From Pseudorhizobium flavum (GTDB lineage Bacteria > Pseudomonadota > Alphaproteobacteria > Rhizobiales > Rhizobiaceae): a DNA stretch of 64,000 nt. Position numbers and translations under genes: made by a program. The stretch covers positions 163,936-227,935 of the forward strand of contig NZ_LR723671.1 of assembly GCF_902502825.2 (NCBI RefSeq), in the 5' to 3' direction. Shown piece after piece: positions 44,611 to 52,923 of this stretch (its first letter is position 1; each line of letters starts with the position of its first letter). Under the pieces are notes generated by a model, which had not been told where the DNA came from, searched no databases, and saw only the letters and a list, made by a program, of their open reading frames with translations.

Positions 44611-45437
44611 TCGACCGCTCCCACAAACTGTCGGTCGCACGTCAGGCGAAGCTTCTCGGGTTCAGCCGTGGCAGCGTCTATTATTCACCGCGTCCTGTGT
44701 CAGACGGCGATCTGGCCCTGATGAGGCGGATCGATGAACTGCATCTCGAATATCCGTTCGCGGGAAGTCGGATGTTGCAATGGCTTTTGAGAGGAGAAGG
44801 GCTGAATGCCGGGCGGCTTCACGTCGCCACGCTGATGAAGAAGATGGGCATCAAGGCAGTTTACCGCCGCCCGAACACATCAAAACCAGCGCCTGGCCAC
44901 AAGGTCTATCCGTATCTGCTACGCAAGTTGACCGTCACCAGACCCAACCAGGTCTGGGCCATGGACCTGACATATATTCCGATGGCTCGCGGCTTCGTTT
45001 ATCTCTGCGCTGTCGTGGACTGGTTTAGCCGGAAGGTCCTGTCGTGGCGGCTGTCGATCACGATGGAAGCCTCTTTCTGTATAGAGGCGGTCGAGGAGGC
45101 GCTTGCCCGTTACGGCAAGCCGGACATCTTCAACACTGACCAAGGATCGCAGTTCACATCCGTCGACTTCACGACCGTGCTGAAGAAGGCCGAAATCGCT
45201 ATCTCGATGGACGGCAAGGGTTCGTGGCGGGATAACGTCTTCGTAGAGCGCCTCTGGCGGTCGATCAAATACGAGGAGGTCTATCTCCACGCCTACAAAA
45301 CCGTGTCCGAGGCCCGCGCCGGCATCGGCCGTTATCTGGGCTTCTACAATACCCGACGCCCACATTCATCCCTTGACCGGCAAACGCCGGATCAGGCTTA
45401 CTTCAACGGGCTGGCTCCGATGACGGTGGCAGCATAA
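44607..45437 (+). CDS. IS3-family OrfB transposase (second type)
   Basis: 276 aa DDE integrase. Catalytic positions lie in WAMDLTYIPMARGFVYL, IFNTDQGSQFTS and DNVFVERLWRSIKYEEVY. The gene is complete, so the element may be active. Confidence 0.92.
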   Translation: MIDRSHKLSVARQAKLLGFSRGSVYYSPRPVSDGDLALMRRIDELHLEYPFAGSRMLQWLLRGEGLNAGRLHVATLMKKMGIKAVYRRPNTSKPAPGHKVYPYLLRKLTVTRPNQVWAMDLTYIPMARGFVYLCAVVDWFSRKVLSWRLSITMEASFCIEAVEEALARYGKPDIFNTDQGSQFTSVDFTTVLKKAEIAISMDGKGSWRDNVFVERLWRSIKYEEVYLHAYKTVSEARAGIGRYLGFYNTRRPHSSLDRQTPDQAYFNGLAPMTVAA

Positions 45438-45567
45438 TCGAGGCGGAAATCCACTTAGCGAAAAGCACGAAACTGTTCAGACAAACCGAGCCATCTCTGT
45501 GGCGAGTGGTCTGGCTCTAGCTGGACAATCTCTTCTCGCCCCGCTGTCATTTGATTGACGAGACGTT

Positions 45568-45610
45568 AGTGAGCCGGTTGTCTCTTCGGGAGAGGCGCAA
45601 CCGGCTCACT
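45568..45610. terminator. Long hairpin downstream of DadA-like gene
   Basis: 13-bp perfect arms AGTGAGCCGGTTG / CAACCGGCTCACT with a 17-base internal segment that can pair further (TCTC/GAGA). It lies 8 bp after the minus-strand DadA-like stop and probably ends its transcript. Confidence 0.7.
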
Positions 45611-45618
45611 ACATGAAA

Positions 45619-46866
45619 TTAGGCCGCGCGTGCGCTCGCTACTGCCTCACCTACCAATTCGGCTGTCGCGCACGACAATGTCCAACCAAGGTGCCCGTGG
45701 CCCGTGTTGTAAAATACGTCAGGTTGGCGGCCCTTGCCGACACGTGGCAGCATGTTTGGCATCATGGGGCGCAGGCCGCTCCAAGGAACGACGCGACTCG
45801 TGTTGATGTCTGGAAAGTACTGCCGGGTCCAGCGAACCAGCGGCTCAATACGATCAGCGCGGATATCATAGTTGACACCATTGATTTCGGCGGTACCTGC
45901 TACTCGGAAACGATCCTTGCCAAGCCGGCTCGTGACGATCTTTGCCGCGTCATCGAGCAGGCTCACCCAAGGTGCTCCCGCTTGGCTTCGTTCATCATCG
46001 AGGTGGACCGTTATCGAATATCCTTTGACCGGATAAATGTTCACTCGGTCTCCCAGCATGCTGGCAAAGCGTCTGCTGGCCACTCCGGCGCAAATAACTA
46101 CCCCGTCGAAGGTCTGTTCTGATGGCTCTGAGCCTTCCGGAGCACTAATGGATCCTGTTGCGCGCCACTGAATGGAAACTCCCTTCCGTTGTCGCCGGAA
46201 GCCCACCACGTCAGTTTCCAATTGGAACACGGCACCTTTTCGCATGCAGACATCGGCGAGTCCGCGGGTGAATTTGTGAATGTCGCCGGTCGAATCTGAC
46301 GGCGTGTAGAAGCCGCCATAGAACGAGCCCGTCAGAGTTGGTTCAATGGAGCGTATTTCATCCGGTCCGACGGCCCGACGGTCCAGCCCGCCTTCCAAGA
46401 GCAACTTGTTCACCTCAAGAGCATGCCGGTAGCTTTTCTCATCCTTGTAGAAGTGGAGGATACCCCGCTTCTCGAGATCAAAGTTGATGCCTTCTCGTTC
46501 GGCGATCTCGAACATGTGCCTTCTGGCCTCGATTGCCAGACGTGCCGTGTCGATCGTATTGCTTTTGTATTTCGGGATAGCGGCGACGAATTCCGCAAGC
46601 CAGGAATACTTCGACCACGAGGGTGTCGGATTGAGAAGAAGGGGCGCGTCCTTAGTGAGCATCCACTTGATACCCTTCAGCAGCGTCGACCAATGGTTCC
46701 ACACTTCGGCATTGCTGGCCGAAAGCTGACCACCATTCGCAAAGGAAGTTTCCATTGCAGGATAGGCGTGGCGGTCAAAGACGGTTACCTGATAACCGCG
46801 GTTAAGTAGGGCGTAGGCTGTCGTGATGCCGGTAATGCCGGCTCCGACTATAGCAAAATGGGGCAT
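45619..46866 (-). CDS. DadA-like FAD oxidoreductase under glycine riboswitch
   Basis: 415 aa. The FAD motif is AIVGAGITGITTAYALLNRG, with ETSFANGGQLSASNAEVWN and a C-terminal YNTGHGHLGWTLSCA, placing it in the D-amino acid dehydrogenase / glycine oxidase group. It is clearly diverged from the DadA at 34681. The mRNA leader contains a tandem glycine riboswitch (46916-47073), so glycine or a glycine-releasing compound such as sarcosine is a more likely substrate or signal than D-alanine. A GGGAGA ribosome site lies just before the ATG. Confidence 0.88.
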   Translation of the reverse strand: MPHFAIVGAGITGITTAYALLNRGYQVTVFDRHAYPAMETSFANGGQLSASNAEVWNHWSTLLKGIKWMLTKDAPLLLNPTPSWSKYSWLAEFVAAIPKYKSNTIDTARLAIEARRHMFEIAEREGINFDLEKRGILHFYKDEKSYRHALEVNKLLLEGGLDRRAVGPDEIRSIEPTLTGSFYGGFYTPSDSTGDIHKFTRGLADVCMRKGAVFQLETDVVGFRRQRKGVSIQWRATGSISAPEGSEPSEQTFDGVVICAGVASRRFASMLGDRVNIYPVKGYSITVHLDDERSQAGAPWVSLLDDAAKIVTSRLGKDRFRVAGTAEINGVNYDIRADRIEPLVRWTRQYFPDINTSRVVPWSGLRPMMPNMLPRVGKGRQPDVFYNTGHGHLGWTLSCATAELVGEAVASARAA

Positions 46867-46915
46867 TCAATGTTCTCCCAAGGACAAGTTTGCGAGGGTC
46901 TCGCGACCCGGTGAT

Positions 46916-47073
46916 CCCCGTCTGTCCTCGGTACCTGAGAGCTTCCCGCGTTGCGGTATCCCCTTCGGTGGGCATTGCTGCCACTCTCCAGATTTTCCAG
47001 CCATGCGGTCCTTTTGCCTGAGAGATTCTCGGGGAATTGCTCCGTCGGCGCCGCTGTCGCGATCTCTCCCGCA
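46916..47073 (-). ncRNA. Tandem glycine riboswitch
   Basis: Read on the minus strand, the first aptamer has GGGAGAG, GCGCCGACGGAGCAA and CTCTCAGGCAAAAGGAC, the consensus blocks of the class. The second has CTGGAGAGTGG, CACCGAAGGGGATA and CTCTCAGGTACCGAGGAC. A short linker separates them, as in classic two-aptamer glycine riboswitches. It lies 50 bp upstream of the DadA-like start. A small hairpin (GGGTC-gcga-GACCC, about 46897-46910) between aptamer and ribosome site may be the expression platform. Confidence 0.92.
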
Positions 47074-47094
47074 TGGCCATTAGAAACTTGATTG

Positions 47095-48030
47095 TTATAG
47101 GTCGCGTTCTCCTGCGACATCGTCGCGTGTTTCTTCCGTCAAGCGAACCATGCCGCCCCGCAGCAGCTCGAGATCGCTGTCCATATGAGTGAACGTCTCT
47201 TCGCGTGACACCTGAAGATGTATATGCATCAGGGATGCTGCCACCTGCCTGTTCCCTTCGAGAAGGGCAGCTAGTATCTGCCGATGTTCGATCATCGACT
47301 TTCGTAAGCGCTCGATACGGACGAAGCCGAGGTACTCGGTAACTCGCCGGATATTGTTCTGGCGGTCAATCGACTGGACAAGTTCATTGGTGCGTGCGCC
47401 CTGTGCGACGGTCTTGTGAAACCTTGCATCCAGGTCGAAGAGGCGACGACGATCCATCTGCAAAACGTTCCGGATCGCTTCTTCGTGGTCCTCGTCAAGC
47501 GCCCGAAGGGTCGCATGGTCGATTTCGTAACGGTCAGACAAAATGGCCGCCGGCTCAATGATCTGACGAAATCTGTAACTGTCTGCCATTGCACTCGGGC
47601 TTACGTCAGCAAAGATCCAGCCGCGCCCCGGCGACGGTTCCACCAGTCGATCGCGCGTCAGCCGGCGCAGCGTGGAAACCAGTACCCCGTTCGCAACGGA
47701 ATAGCGCTGCATAAGCGCTCGTTCGCTGAAAACCGAATTGAGTTCGCCAGTCGCCATATCGCGCATTACGCGTTCGTCGAGTAGTTCTTCACCGTCATTC
47801 GAACCCGTTTTGAGAAGCGAAGCAATGTCTTTGAGAATGAACCCGCGGCGTGGTTCGTATGCGAGAACACCTTCCTCCTCCAGTTTCTGAAGAACACGCC
47901 GAATAGGCGTTCTCGACACGCCAAGTTGTTCGGCTACCTCGGCCTCGTTGATGCGATCTCCGGAGCGAAGGTCGTCGCTTAACTGCATGCGTAGCTGATC
48001 GAGGATTCTAGCTTGGAGTGGAGTCTGCAT
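47095..48030 (-). CDS. GntR-family regulator with two winged helices and an FCD domain
   Basis: 311 aa from the ATG at 48030, where the family begins (QTPLQARILDQLRMQ) and an AAGAG site precedes it; the frame extends 22 codons upstream. The first winged helix contains NEAEVAEQLGVSRTPIRRVL and LEEEGVLAYEPRRG. The second (about 100-150) has FSERALMQRYSVANGVLV, STLRRLTRDRLVEPSPGRGW. The FCD domain includes FRQIIEPAAILSD and MIEHRQILAALLEGNRQVAA. The operator-like element at 48046 sits 16 bp upstream of its start, suggesting autoregulation. The riboswitch begins 21 bp after its stop. Confidence 0.87.
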   Translation of the reverse strand: MQTPLQARILDQLRMQLSDDLRSGDRINEAEVAEQLGVSRTPIRRVLQKLEEEGVLAYEPRRGFILKDIASLLKTGSNDGEELLDERVMRDMATGELNSVFSERALMQRYSVANGVLVSTLRRLTRDRLVEPSPGRGWIFADVSPSAMADSYRFRQIIEPAAILSDRYEIDHATLRALDEDHEEAIRNVLQMDRRRLFDLDARFHKTVAQGARTNELVQSIDRQNNIRRVTEYLGFVRIERLRKSMIEHRQILAALLEGNRQVAASLMHIHLQVSREETFTHMDSDLELLRGGMVRLTEETRDDVAGERDL

Positions 48031-48045
48031 CTCTTTTCTCTTCGA

Positions 48046-48077
48046 AGTAGAATTGCTTTTTAGATACGCAAAACGCT
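48046..48077. promoter_or_regulatory. GntR-type operator candidate, site 2
   Basis: GCTTTTT-N8-AAAACGC preceded by AGTAGAATT, matching site 1 at 41699 in 23 of 32 positions with 8 of the 9 differences in the centre. A further half-like site (AATTGC-TG-AAAACGCT) lies at 48095-48110. The position just upstream of the GntR start fits a repressor site. Confidence 0.65.
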
Positions 48078-48209
48078 TTTGTCCAGATGATTCCAATTGC
48101 TGAAAACGCTAAAATAAAATAAGACTCTGAAATTGTCGAAAACGGAGACGGACAAAAAGGAACACCGCTCCCTCGACGGCCGAAGAACGCATGGCAGAGG
48201 GAGTCCACC

Positions 48210-49172
48210 ATGTTTTCCTTTCCTGATCGGCATTTCTCAACTGATGCTCTTCACGAGAGCAAAAAGCTTGGGGCATGGCGTGAAATGATTTCCGACGTAT
48301 TCTTCCGCGTCGATATAGACACGCCGACAACCGATACGTGGGCAGCATCTATTTCCGAGGTGAACCTTCCCAGGATCAGCATTTCACAATACATCACTGA
48401 ACGGGCGCGTGGAGTACGAAGTCGGCATGCAATTGCCGAGGATATCGAGGAATTCTACATCCTTGTATTTCCCCTCGAGGGTGCCATGTACTTTAGCCAA
48501 TATGGCAGGGAAGGCGTGGTCAGCGCGGGACAATACGTCATGCTGCGCTCGAGCGATTTCTATAACTTATCCTGTGACACCTACTTCAACGGGATCTTTT
48601 TGAAGACCCAAACGAGGGTCGTTGATGAAGTTTACAAGGATGCTGGCCGTCACTGTTCTAATTGGAGACCTGCTCACCCTGTATTGAGCAAGGTCTTTTT
48701 GTCGAATCTGTTGGCCATCAGCGATCTGACTGCTGCAGAGCGCGGCAGCTATTCCTCGTGCCTGGACCGACAGTTACTCAGCTCCCTCATTGCAATGTTA
48801 CGCGCTGAGGAGGGCGGCAAACTTAGCTCGACCAGCGCCACCCACGGGCTCTTCGACCGCCTCACGAAGATCGTCGAAAAGCGGTACTCGCAGGAAACCT
48901 TCACGCCTGCAGTGGCTGCAGCCGAACTCAGAGTGTCGGTCGGTTATATGCACAGGTGCGTCAAGGCAAACGGAACAAGTTTTTCCGAACTGCTTCGGGA
49001 TATTCGACTGGCTCGCTCGTTTGAGATGCTGCAGGACCATTCACTCCGGTTACAGGTCGGTGAAATCGCATATCGGAACGGATTTTCGGACCATTCTGCA
49101 TTCTCAAAGATCTTTAGACAGCGGTACGGCAAAACGCCGACGGAACTGAGAGACCAGTTGGTCACCATGTGA
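48210..49172 (+). CDS. AraC-family transcriptional regulator
   Basis: 320 aa. The N-terminal AraC-binding-domain-2-like region (about 1-200) contains EDIEEFYILVFPLEGAMYFS. The C-terminal double helix-turn-helix is TPAVAAAELRVSVGYMHRCV, later AYRNGFSDHSAFSKIFRQRY then GKTPTELR. GAGGGAG precedes the ATG. It is divergent from the GntR gene and immediately upstream of the deacetylase-like and dipeptide-transporter genes, so it probably activates that operon in response to an imported substrate. Confidence 0.9.
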   Translation: MFSFPDRHFSTDALHESKKLGAWREMISDVFFRVDIDTPTTDTWAASISEVNLPRISISQYITERARGVRSRHAIAEDIEEFYILVFPLEGAMYFSQYGREGVVSAGQYVMLRSSDFYNLSCDTYFNGIFLKTQTRVVDEVYKDAGRHCSNWRPAHPVLSKVFLSNLLAISDLTAAERGSYSSCLDRQLLSSLIAMLRAEEGGKLSSTSATHGLFDRLTKIVEKRYSQETFTPAVAAAELRVSVGYMHRCVKANGTSFSELLRDIRLARSFEMLQDHSLRLQVGEIAYRNGFSDHSAFSKIFRQRYGKTPTELRDQLVTM

Positions 49173-49258
49173 CTAGGGAACGGTCACGCTGCGACTAACC
49201 GAAATCGGGCGATGGATGCACCCTCACGGACGATATTTCGCACGAAGGGTGAGTTCAA

Positions 49259-50356
49259 ATGGGAACCGGATTTGTATTTCACGAACGCTGCATGTGGCAT
49301 GACGCGGGAAACTCGGCATCGTTCGTACCATCCGGTGGCTCGGTCCAGCCGGACCAGCATGCCGAGGAACCAGAGACGAAACGGCGTATCCGCAATCTTA
49401 TGGAGGTTTCGGGATTGTTGCCGAAGCTAGTCCAAATCGCGGCAGAGCCTGTCGACAAAGAAATGATCCTGCGGGTTCATGGCCTGGAGTATGTCGAAGA
49501 GATCCAGGCGAAGAGCCGGGGGCTGGGCGGCACTGCCGGAACCAACACGTTTTTTTCGACCGACGGCTATGACATCGCGAGACTTTCGGCAGGAGGTTGC
49601 CTTTCATTGATGAGCGCCGTTGTCGCCAGCGACGTGTCGAATGGATATTCCCTCACGCGCCCACCGGGACACCATGCTCGACCAAACGAAGGGATGGGCT
49701 TTTGCCTGTTTGCCAATGCCGCAATAGCTATTCGAGAGATACAGGCCCGGTTTGGGCTTTCTAGGATCGCGGTCGTGGATTGGGACGCACACCACGGCAA
49801 CGGTACTGAAGAAATCTTCTATTCCGACCCCTCGGTGCTAACGATCTCAATCCATCAGGATAATCTTTTCCCGATCGGGACAGGGGCGATGAAGGATCGT
49901 GGCGAGGGGCGCGGCGAGGGATACAATATCAACATCCCCCTTCCTCCAGGGTCCGGTTCGGGTGCCTATTTCGCCGCATTCGATCAGGTCATCCTTCCGG
50001 CACTTTACAGATATCGGCCGGAATTGATCGTTGTCACATCCGGCTTTGACGCGAGTGGTCTCGATCCGCTTGCCCGACTGATGCTGTACAGCGACGCTTA
50101 CCGTTCGCTCACAAACCGGCTGATGACGGCTGCAGCCGATCTTTGCGGAGGGCGTCTCGCGATGACGCACGAGGGAGGGTACTCGCGAGCCTACGCCCCC
50201 TTCTGCGGCCTTGCCGTAATGGAAACGCTGAGCAGCTTCCGGACTGACGCGGTTGATCCCTTCAACGACTACATCGCGAGTTTCGCCGGCCAAAGTCTGC
50301 AGCCGCATCAGGAAGCGGTAGTCCAGCACGCACGCGGTCTTCTGGATCGGCTCTAA
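49259..50356 (+). CDS. Histone-deacetylase-family amidohydrolase (acetylpolyamine amidohydrolase-like)
   Basis: 365 aa. Catalytic blocks are TRPPGHHARPNEGMGFC (active-site His pair), VVDWDAHHGNGTEEIF (zinc Asp and His) and VTSGFDASGLDPL (zinc Asp); THEGGYS supplies the late Gly-Gly-Tyr. Bacterial members remove acetyl groups from acetylpolyamines or other small amides using zinc. It leads a run of genes for a dipeptide-type importer and, further on, acetyl-CoA synthetase, consistent with cleavage of an imported acetylated amine and use of the acetate. Confidence 0.88.
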   Translation: MGTGFVFHERCMWHDAGNSASFVPSGGSVQPDQHAEEPETKRRIRNLMEVSGLLPKLVQIAAEPVDKEMILRVHGLEYVEEIQAKSRGLGGTAGTNTFFSTDGYDIARLSAGGCLSLMSAVVASDVSNGYSLTRPPGHHARPNEGMGFCLFANAAIAIREIQARFGLSRIAVVDWDAHHGNGTEEIFYSDPSVLTISIHQDNLFPIGTGAMKDRGEGRGEGYNINIPLPPGSGSGAYFAAFDQVILPALYRYRPELIVVTSGFDASGLDPLARLMLYSDAYRSLTNRLMTAAADLCGGRLAMTHEGGYSRAYAPFCGLAVMETLSSFRTDAVDPFNDYIASFAGQSLQPHQEAVVQHARGLLDRL

Positions 50357-50384
50357 ATCCACCAACTACAAAAAGGGGAATCAC

Positions 50385-51959
50385 ATGATCGAGCAAGCTA
50401 AGTTTCTTCTCTCACGCCGCGCCTTTTTGAATGCGACGATGGCGGCCGCCGGCACGATGGCACTACCGCATGCACTTTCGAGCGTTGCTCATGCCCAATC
50501 AGTGAAGGAGTTGATCTGGGCCAAGCCTTTGGAAACCACGCAGCTAGATCCCCACACTTCGATCCTTGGATCGTCATGGCAAGTCCTGCATCTCGTTTAC
50601 TCTAGTCTTGTCGATGTGGATGGTGACCTGCGTCCCATTCCAGCATTGGCCGAAAGCTGGGTAGAGGAAAGCCCGACATCGTATCTGTTCAACCTCAGGC
50701 AGGGGCTGAAGTTCTCGGATGGTAGCGATGTCACGACCGATGATGTCGTGGGGAGCATCATGCGTGTCCGCGATCCCGCCACCGGTTCCTTCTGGCAACG
50801 TCCGATCGGCCCGATCACCAAGTGCGAAGCAGTCGGAGACCGGGGTGTTAGGATCACACTCGAACACCCGCATGCACCGCTGCTACCGGCGCTGGCCGCC
50901 ACCATGGCTTCCATCCTCCCGATGAGCAAACTGAAGGACGGCAGCTTCGATCCAAGCAAGACGATGCTCGGTACTGGCCCCTTCATGGTAACCGAGCACG
51001 TTCAGGACGATCACTGGATTCTTGAGCGGAATCCCCACTACTGGGAAAAGGATCTTCCCCGCATAGATCGCATATCGGTCCGCATTGTGCCGAACGACAA
51101 CGCTAGAATTGCAATGCTAAGCGATGGCAGCGTCGATATTGCGAGCTTCGAGGCTAGCCCCGACGCACCTCTCTTGCTGCAAAACGTTCCTGGTATCGAT
51201 GTAACGATCGAAACCAGTACCAACTACTACATGATGGCACTCAACGCCGTTTCGGAGACCTCGCCGTTCGTGTCGGCTCCGCTCCGCAAGGCTGTCGCTC
51301 TGAGCCTCGACCGCGAGCAGATCAAGAATATCGCACTCGGCGGCGTAGGAGATCCGACCGCGGTGATGGCTCCAGCCTTCAAGGCCTGTGACACCTCGGC
51401 TCTGCCAAACTTCGCTCGTGACCTGGATCGTGCCAAAGCGCTGGTTGCGGAGGCCGGTGCTGAAGGCAAGTCCTTCGAACTTCTGGTACGCAACATTCCC
51501 GCCGACGTTCAGATGGCGCAGGTGATTAAACAGGGTGTTTCAGAAATCGGACTGGATGCCACTATCTCGGTTGTCGACGAAGGCATCTGGGTTAAGCGTG
51601 CGTGGGTGGACAACCCGAGCCAATTCGAAGCTATGATATCATGGTATGCCGGTTACGCCGATCCGGCGATCTCGACCTTGTGGTGGAACCCGGTCCTCGC
51701 AGGGTTCACCGCCGGGCACGTCAAAGCGGTTCCGGAAATCGATCGTTTGATCGATGCTGCCTATCAGACCACCGGTAGCGATCGAGCTGGTATTCTTCAG
51801 CAATTGTGCGCGGCAATCGATGAAAACGCGAACATGATCCCTCTGGTTACCCGGCAAGACACGATCGCGGTACGAACCGGCCGCGTGACGGGGCTGATTA
51901 AGCAGACCGAAGGCTATGTTCACACCCTCCGAGGGATTGAGAAGGCAGAACTCAAGTAG
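50385..51959 (+). CDS. Periplasmic peptide-binding protein (SBP family 5), Tat-type signal
   Basis: 524 aa. The signal SRRAFLNATMAAAG with cleavage near VAHAQ is of the twin-arginine type. Family 5 features are ALAESWVEESPTSYLFNLR, QGLKFSDGSDVTTDDVV and LRKAVALSLDREQIKN. It binds the ligand for the DppBCDF-like proteins encoded next. It is only 28 bp after the deacetylase-like gene, which ties the two together. Confidence 0.9.
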   Translation: MIEQAKFLLSRRAFLNATMAAAGTMALPHALSSVAHAQSVKELIWAKPLETTQLDPHTSILGSSWQVLHLVYSSLVDVDGDLRPIPALAESWVEESPTSYLFNLRQGLKFSDGSDVTTDDVVGSIMRVRDPATGSFWQRPIGPITKCEAVGDRGVRITLEHPHAPLLPALAATMASILPMSKLKDGSFDPSKTMLGTGPFMVTEHVQDDHWILERNPHYWEKDLPRIDRISVRIVPNDNARIAMLSDGSVDIASFEASPDAPLLLQNVPGIDVTIETSTNYYMMALNAVSETSPFVSAPLRKAVALSLDREQIKNIALGGVGDPTAVMAPAFKACDTSALPNFARDLDRAKALVAEAGAEGKSFELLVRNIPADVQMAQVIKQGVSEIGLDATISVVDEGIWVKRAWVDNPSQFEAMISWYAGYADPAISTLWWNPVLAGFTAGHVKAVPEIDRLIDAAYQTTGSDRAGILQQLCAAIDENANMIPLVTRQDTIAVRTGRVTGLIKQTEGYVHTLRGIEKAELK

Positions 51960-51972
51960 CCTGGAAAGTAAG

Positions 51973-52923
51973 ATGACCGAAACGCTTCGTCCTGTGATCG
52001 TACGAGCCTGCAGTGCGGCGCTAACCCTTTTCGGGGTCTCGGTCGTCGTATTTATGGCTATTCATCTTCTGCCGGGGGACCTGACGAGTGTTCTTGCCCC
52101 CCGCGGTCCGGCTGAACTTAGGGAGGCCATCCTCCTTAAGTTCGGCCTTGATCAGCCGCTTCATATCCAGTTCGTCAAATGGCTGGGCAATATTGCCAGC
52201 GGAGACTTCGGTGTCTCGCTGATAACACAGGAACCGATATCCGAGGCTTTCGCGTCTCGTGTGCCCATCACCCTTGAACTGAGCGCGTTAGCCCTCTGTC
52301 TCTCAATCGCTGTCGGTGGAGCAATCGGCCTTTGGTCCGCGATGAACCACAATTCGCCTTTGAAATCGGCATCTGGGAAGCTTGCGGGAAGTGTGCTCAT
52401 GAGCATTCCCGATTTTATCCTCGCTAGCGCTTTCCTCTACGTATTTTCACGGTATGCGCTTGGTCTGACCGTAGGTAAGTGGACGGCATTCTCGGTGGAT
52501 GCTGATGCCCACTTGCGCGCCATTGTCCTGCCTGTTCTCACTCTGTCGGCGCTCGGCGTTGGATTGTTCGCAGTCACTATCCGGACCGCCGTCCTTTCCA
52601 TCTTATCTCAAGACTATATTGGCGCGGCGATCGCACGCGGAATGTCCCGTGGTGAAATCCTCCGCCATCACATCCCGCGCAATCTTGCGGTCTCGCTTGT
52701 TACCGGCGTGACGATATTCGCGGGCTATCTGGTCGGGGGTGCCGTCATTGTTGAGACACTTTACTCAATTCCCGGTCTCGGACGCTTTCTCATCCAGGCG
52801 GTTCTAAACCGCGATTATCCGGTGGTTCAGGCCGGCGTGCTGATGATTGCTGCCTTTGTGGTTCTGTTGAACATGACGGCTGACATTCTCTATGGCGTTA
52901 TCGATCCGAGGCTGCGCAAATGA
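51973..52923 (+). CDS. Dipeptide-type ABC permease (DppB-like)
   Basis: 316 aa from the ATG at 51973, just after the upstream stop. FMAIHLLPGDLTSVLAPRGP is the DppB opening, and the loop QDYIGAAIARGMSRGEILRH precedes HIPRNLAVSL. About six membrane segments. It overlaps the DppC-like gene by 4 bp. Confidence 0.9.
   Translation: MTETLRPVIVRACSAALTLFGVSVVVFMAIHLLPGDLTSVLAPRGPAELREAILLKFGLDQPLHIQFVKWLGNIASGDFGVSLITQEPISEAFASRVPITLELSALALCLSIAVGGAIGLWSAMNHNSPLKSASGKLAGSVLMSIPDFILASAFLYVFSRYALGLTVGKWTAFSVDADAHLRAIVLPVLTLSALGVGLFAVTIRTAVLSILSQDYIGAAIARGMSRGEILRHHIPRNLAVSLVTGVTIFAGYLVGGAVIVETLYSIPGLGRFLIQAVLNRDYPVVQAGVLMIAAFVVLLNMTADILYGVIDPRLRK

Larger units (their letters stand above)
44234..45479 (+). 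mobile_element. IS3-family insertion sequence (second type, about 1246 bp)
   Basis: Ends begin TGAACAGT on both sides, and both carry an inner GTGGA-TTTC-type block. OrfA and OrfB lie inside. The immediate 3-bp flanks (ATT and GAC) do not match. Instead a 13-bp perfect inverted repeat, AGAGATGGCTCGG, lies exactly 6 bases outside each end (44215-44227 and 45486-45498). The true ends may be slightly different, or the target was palindromic. Confidence 0.8.
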
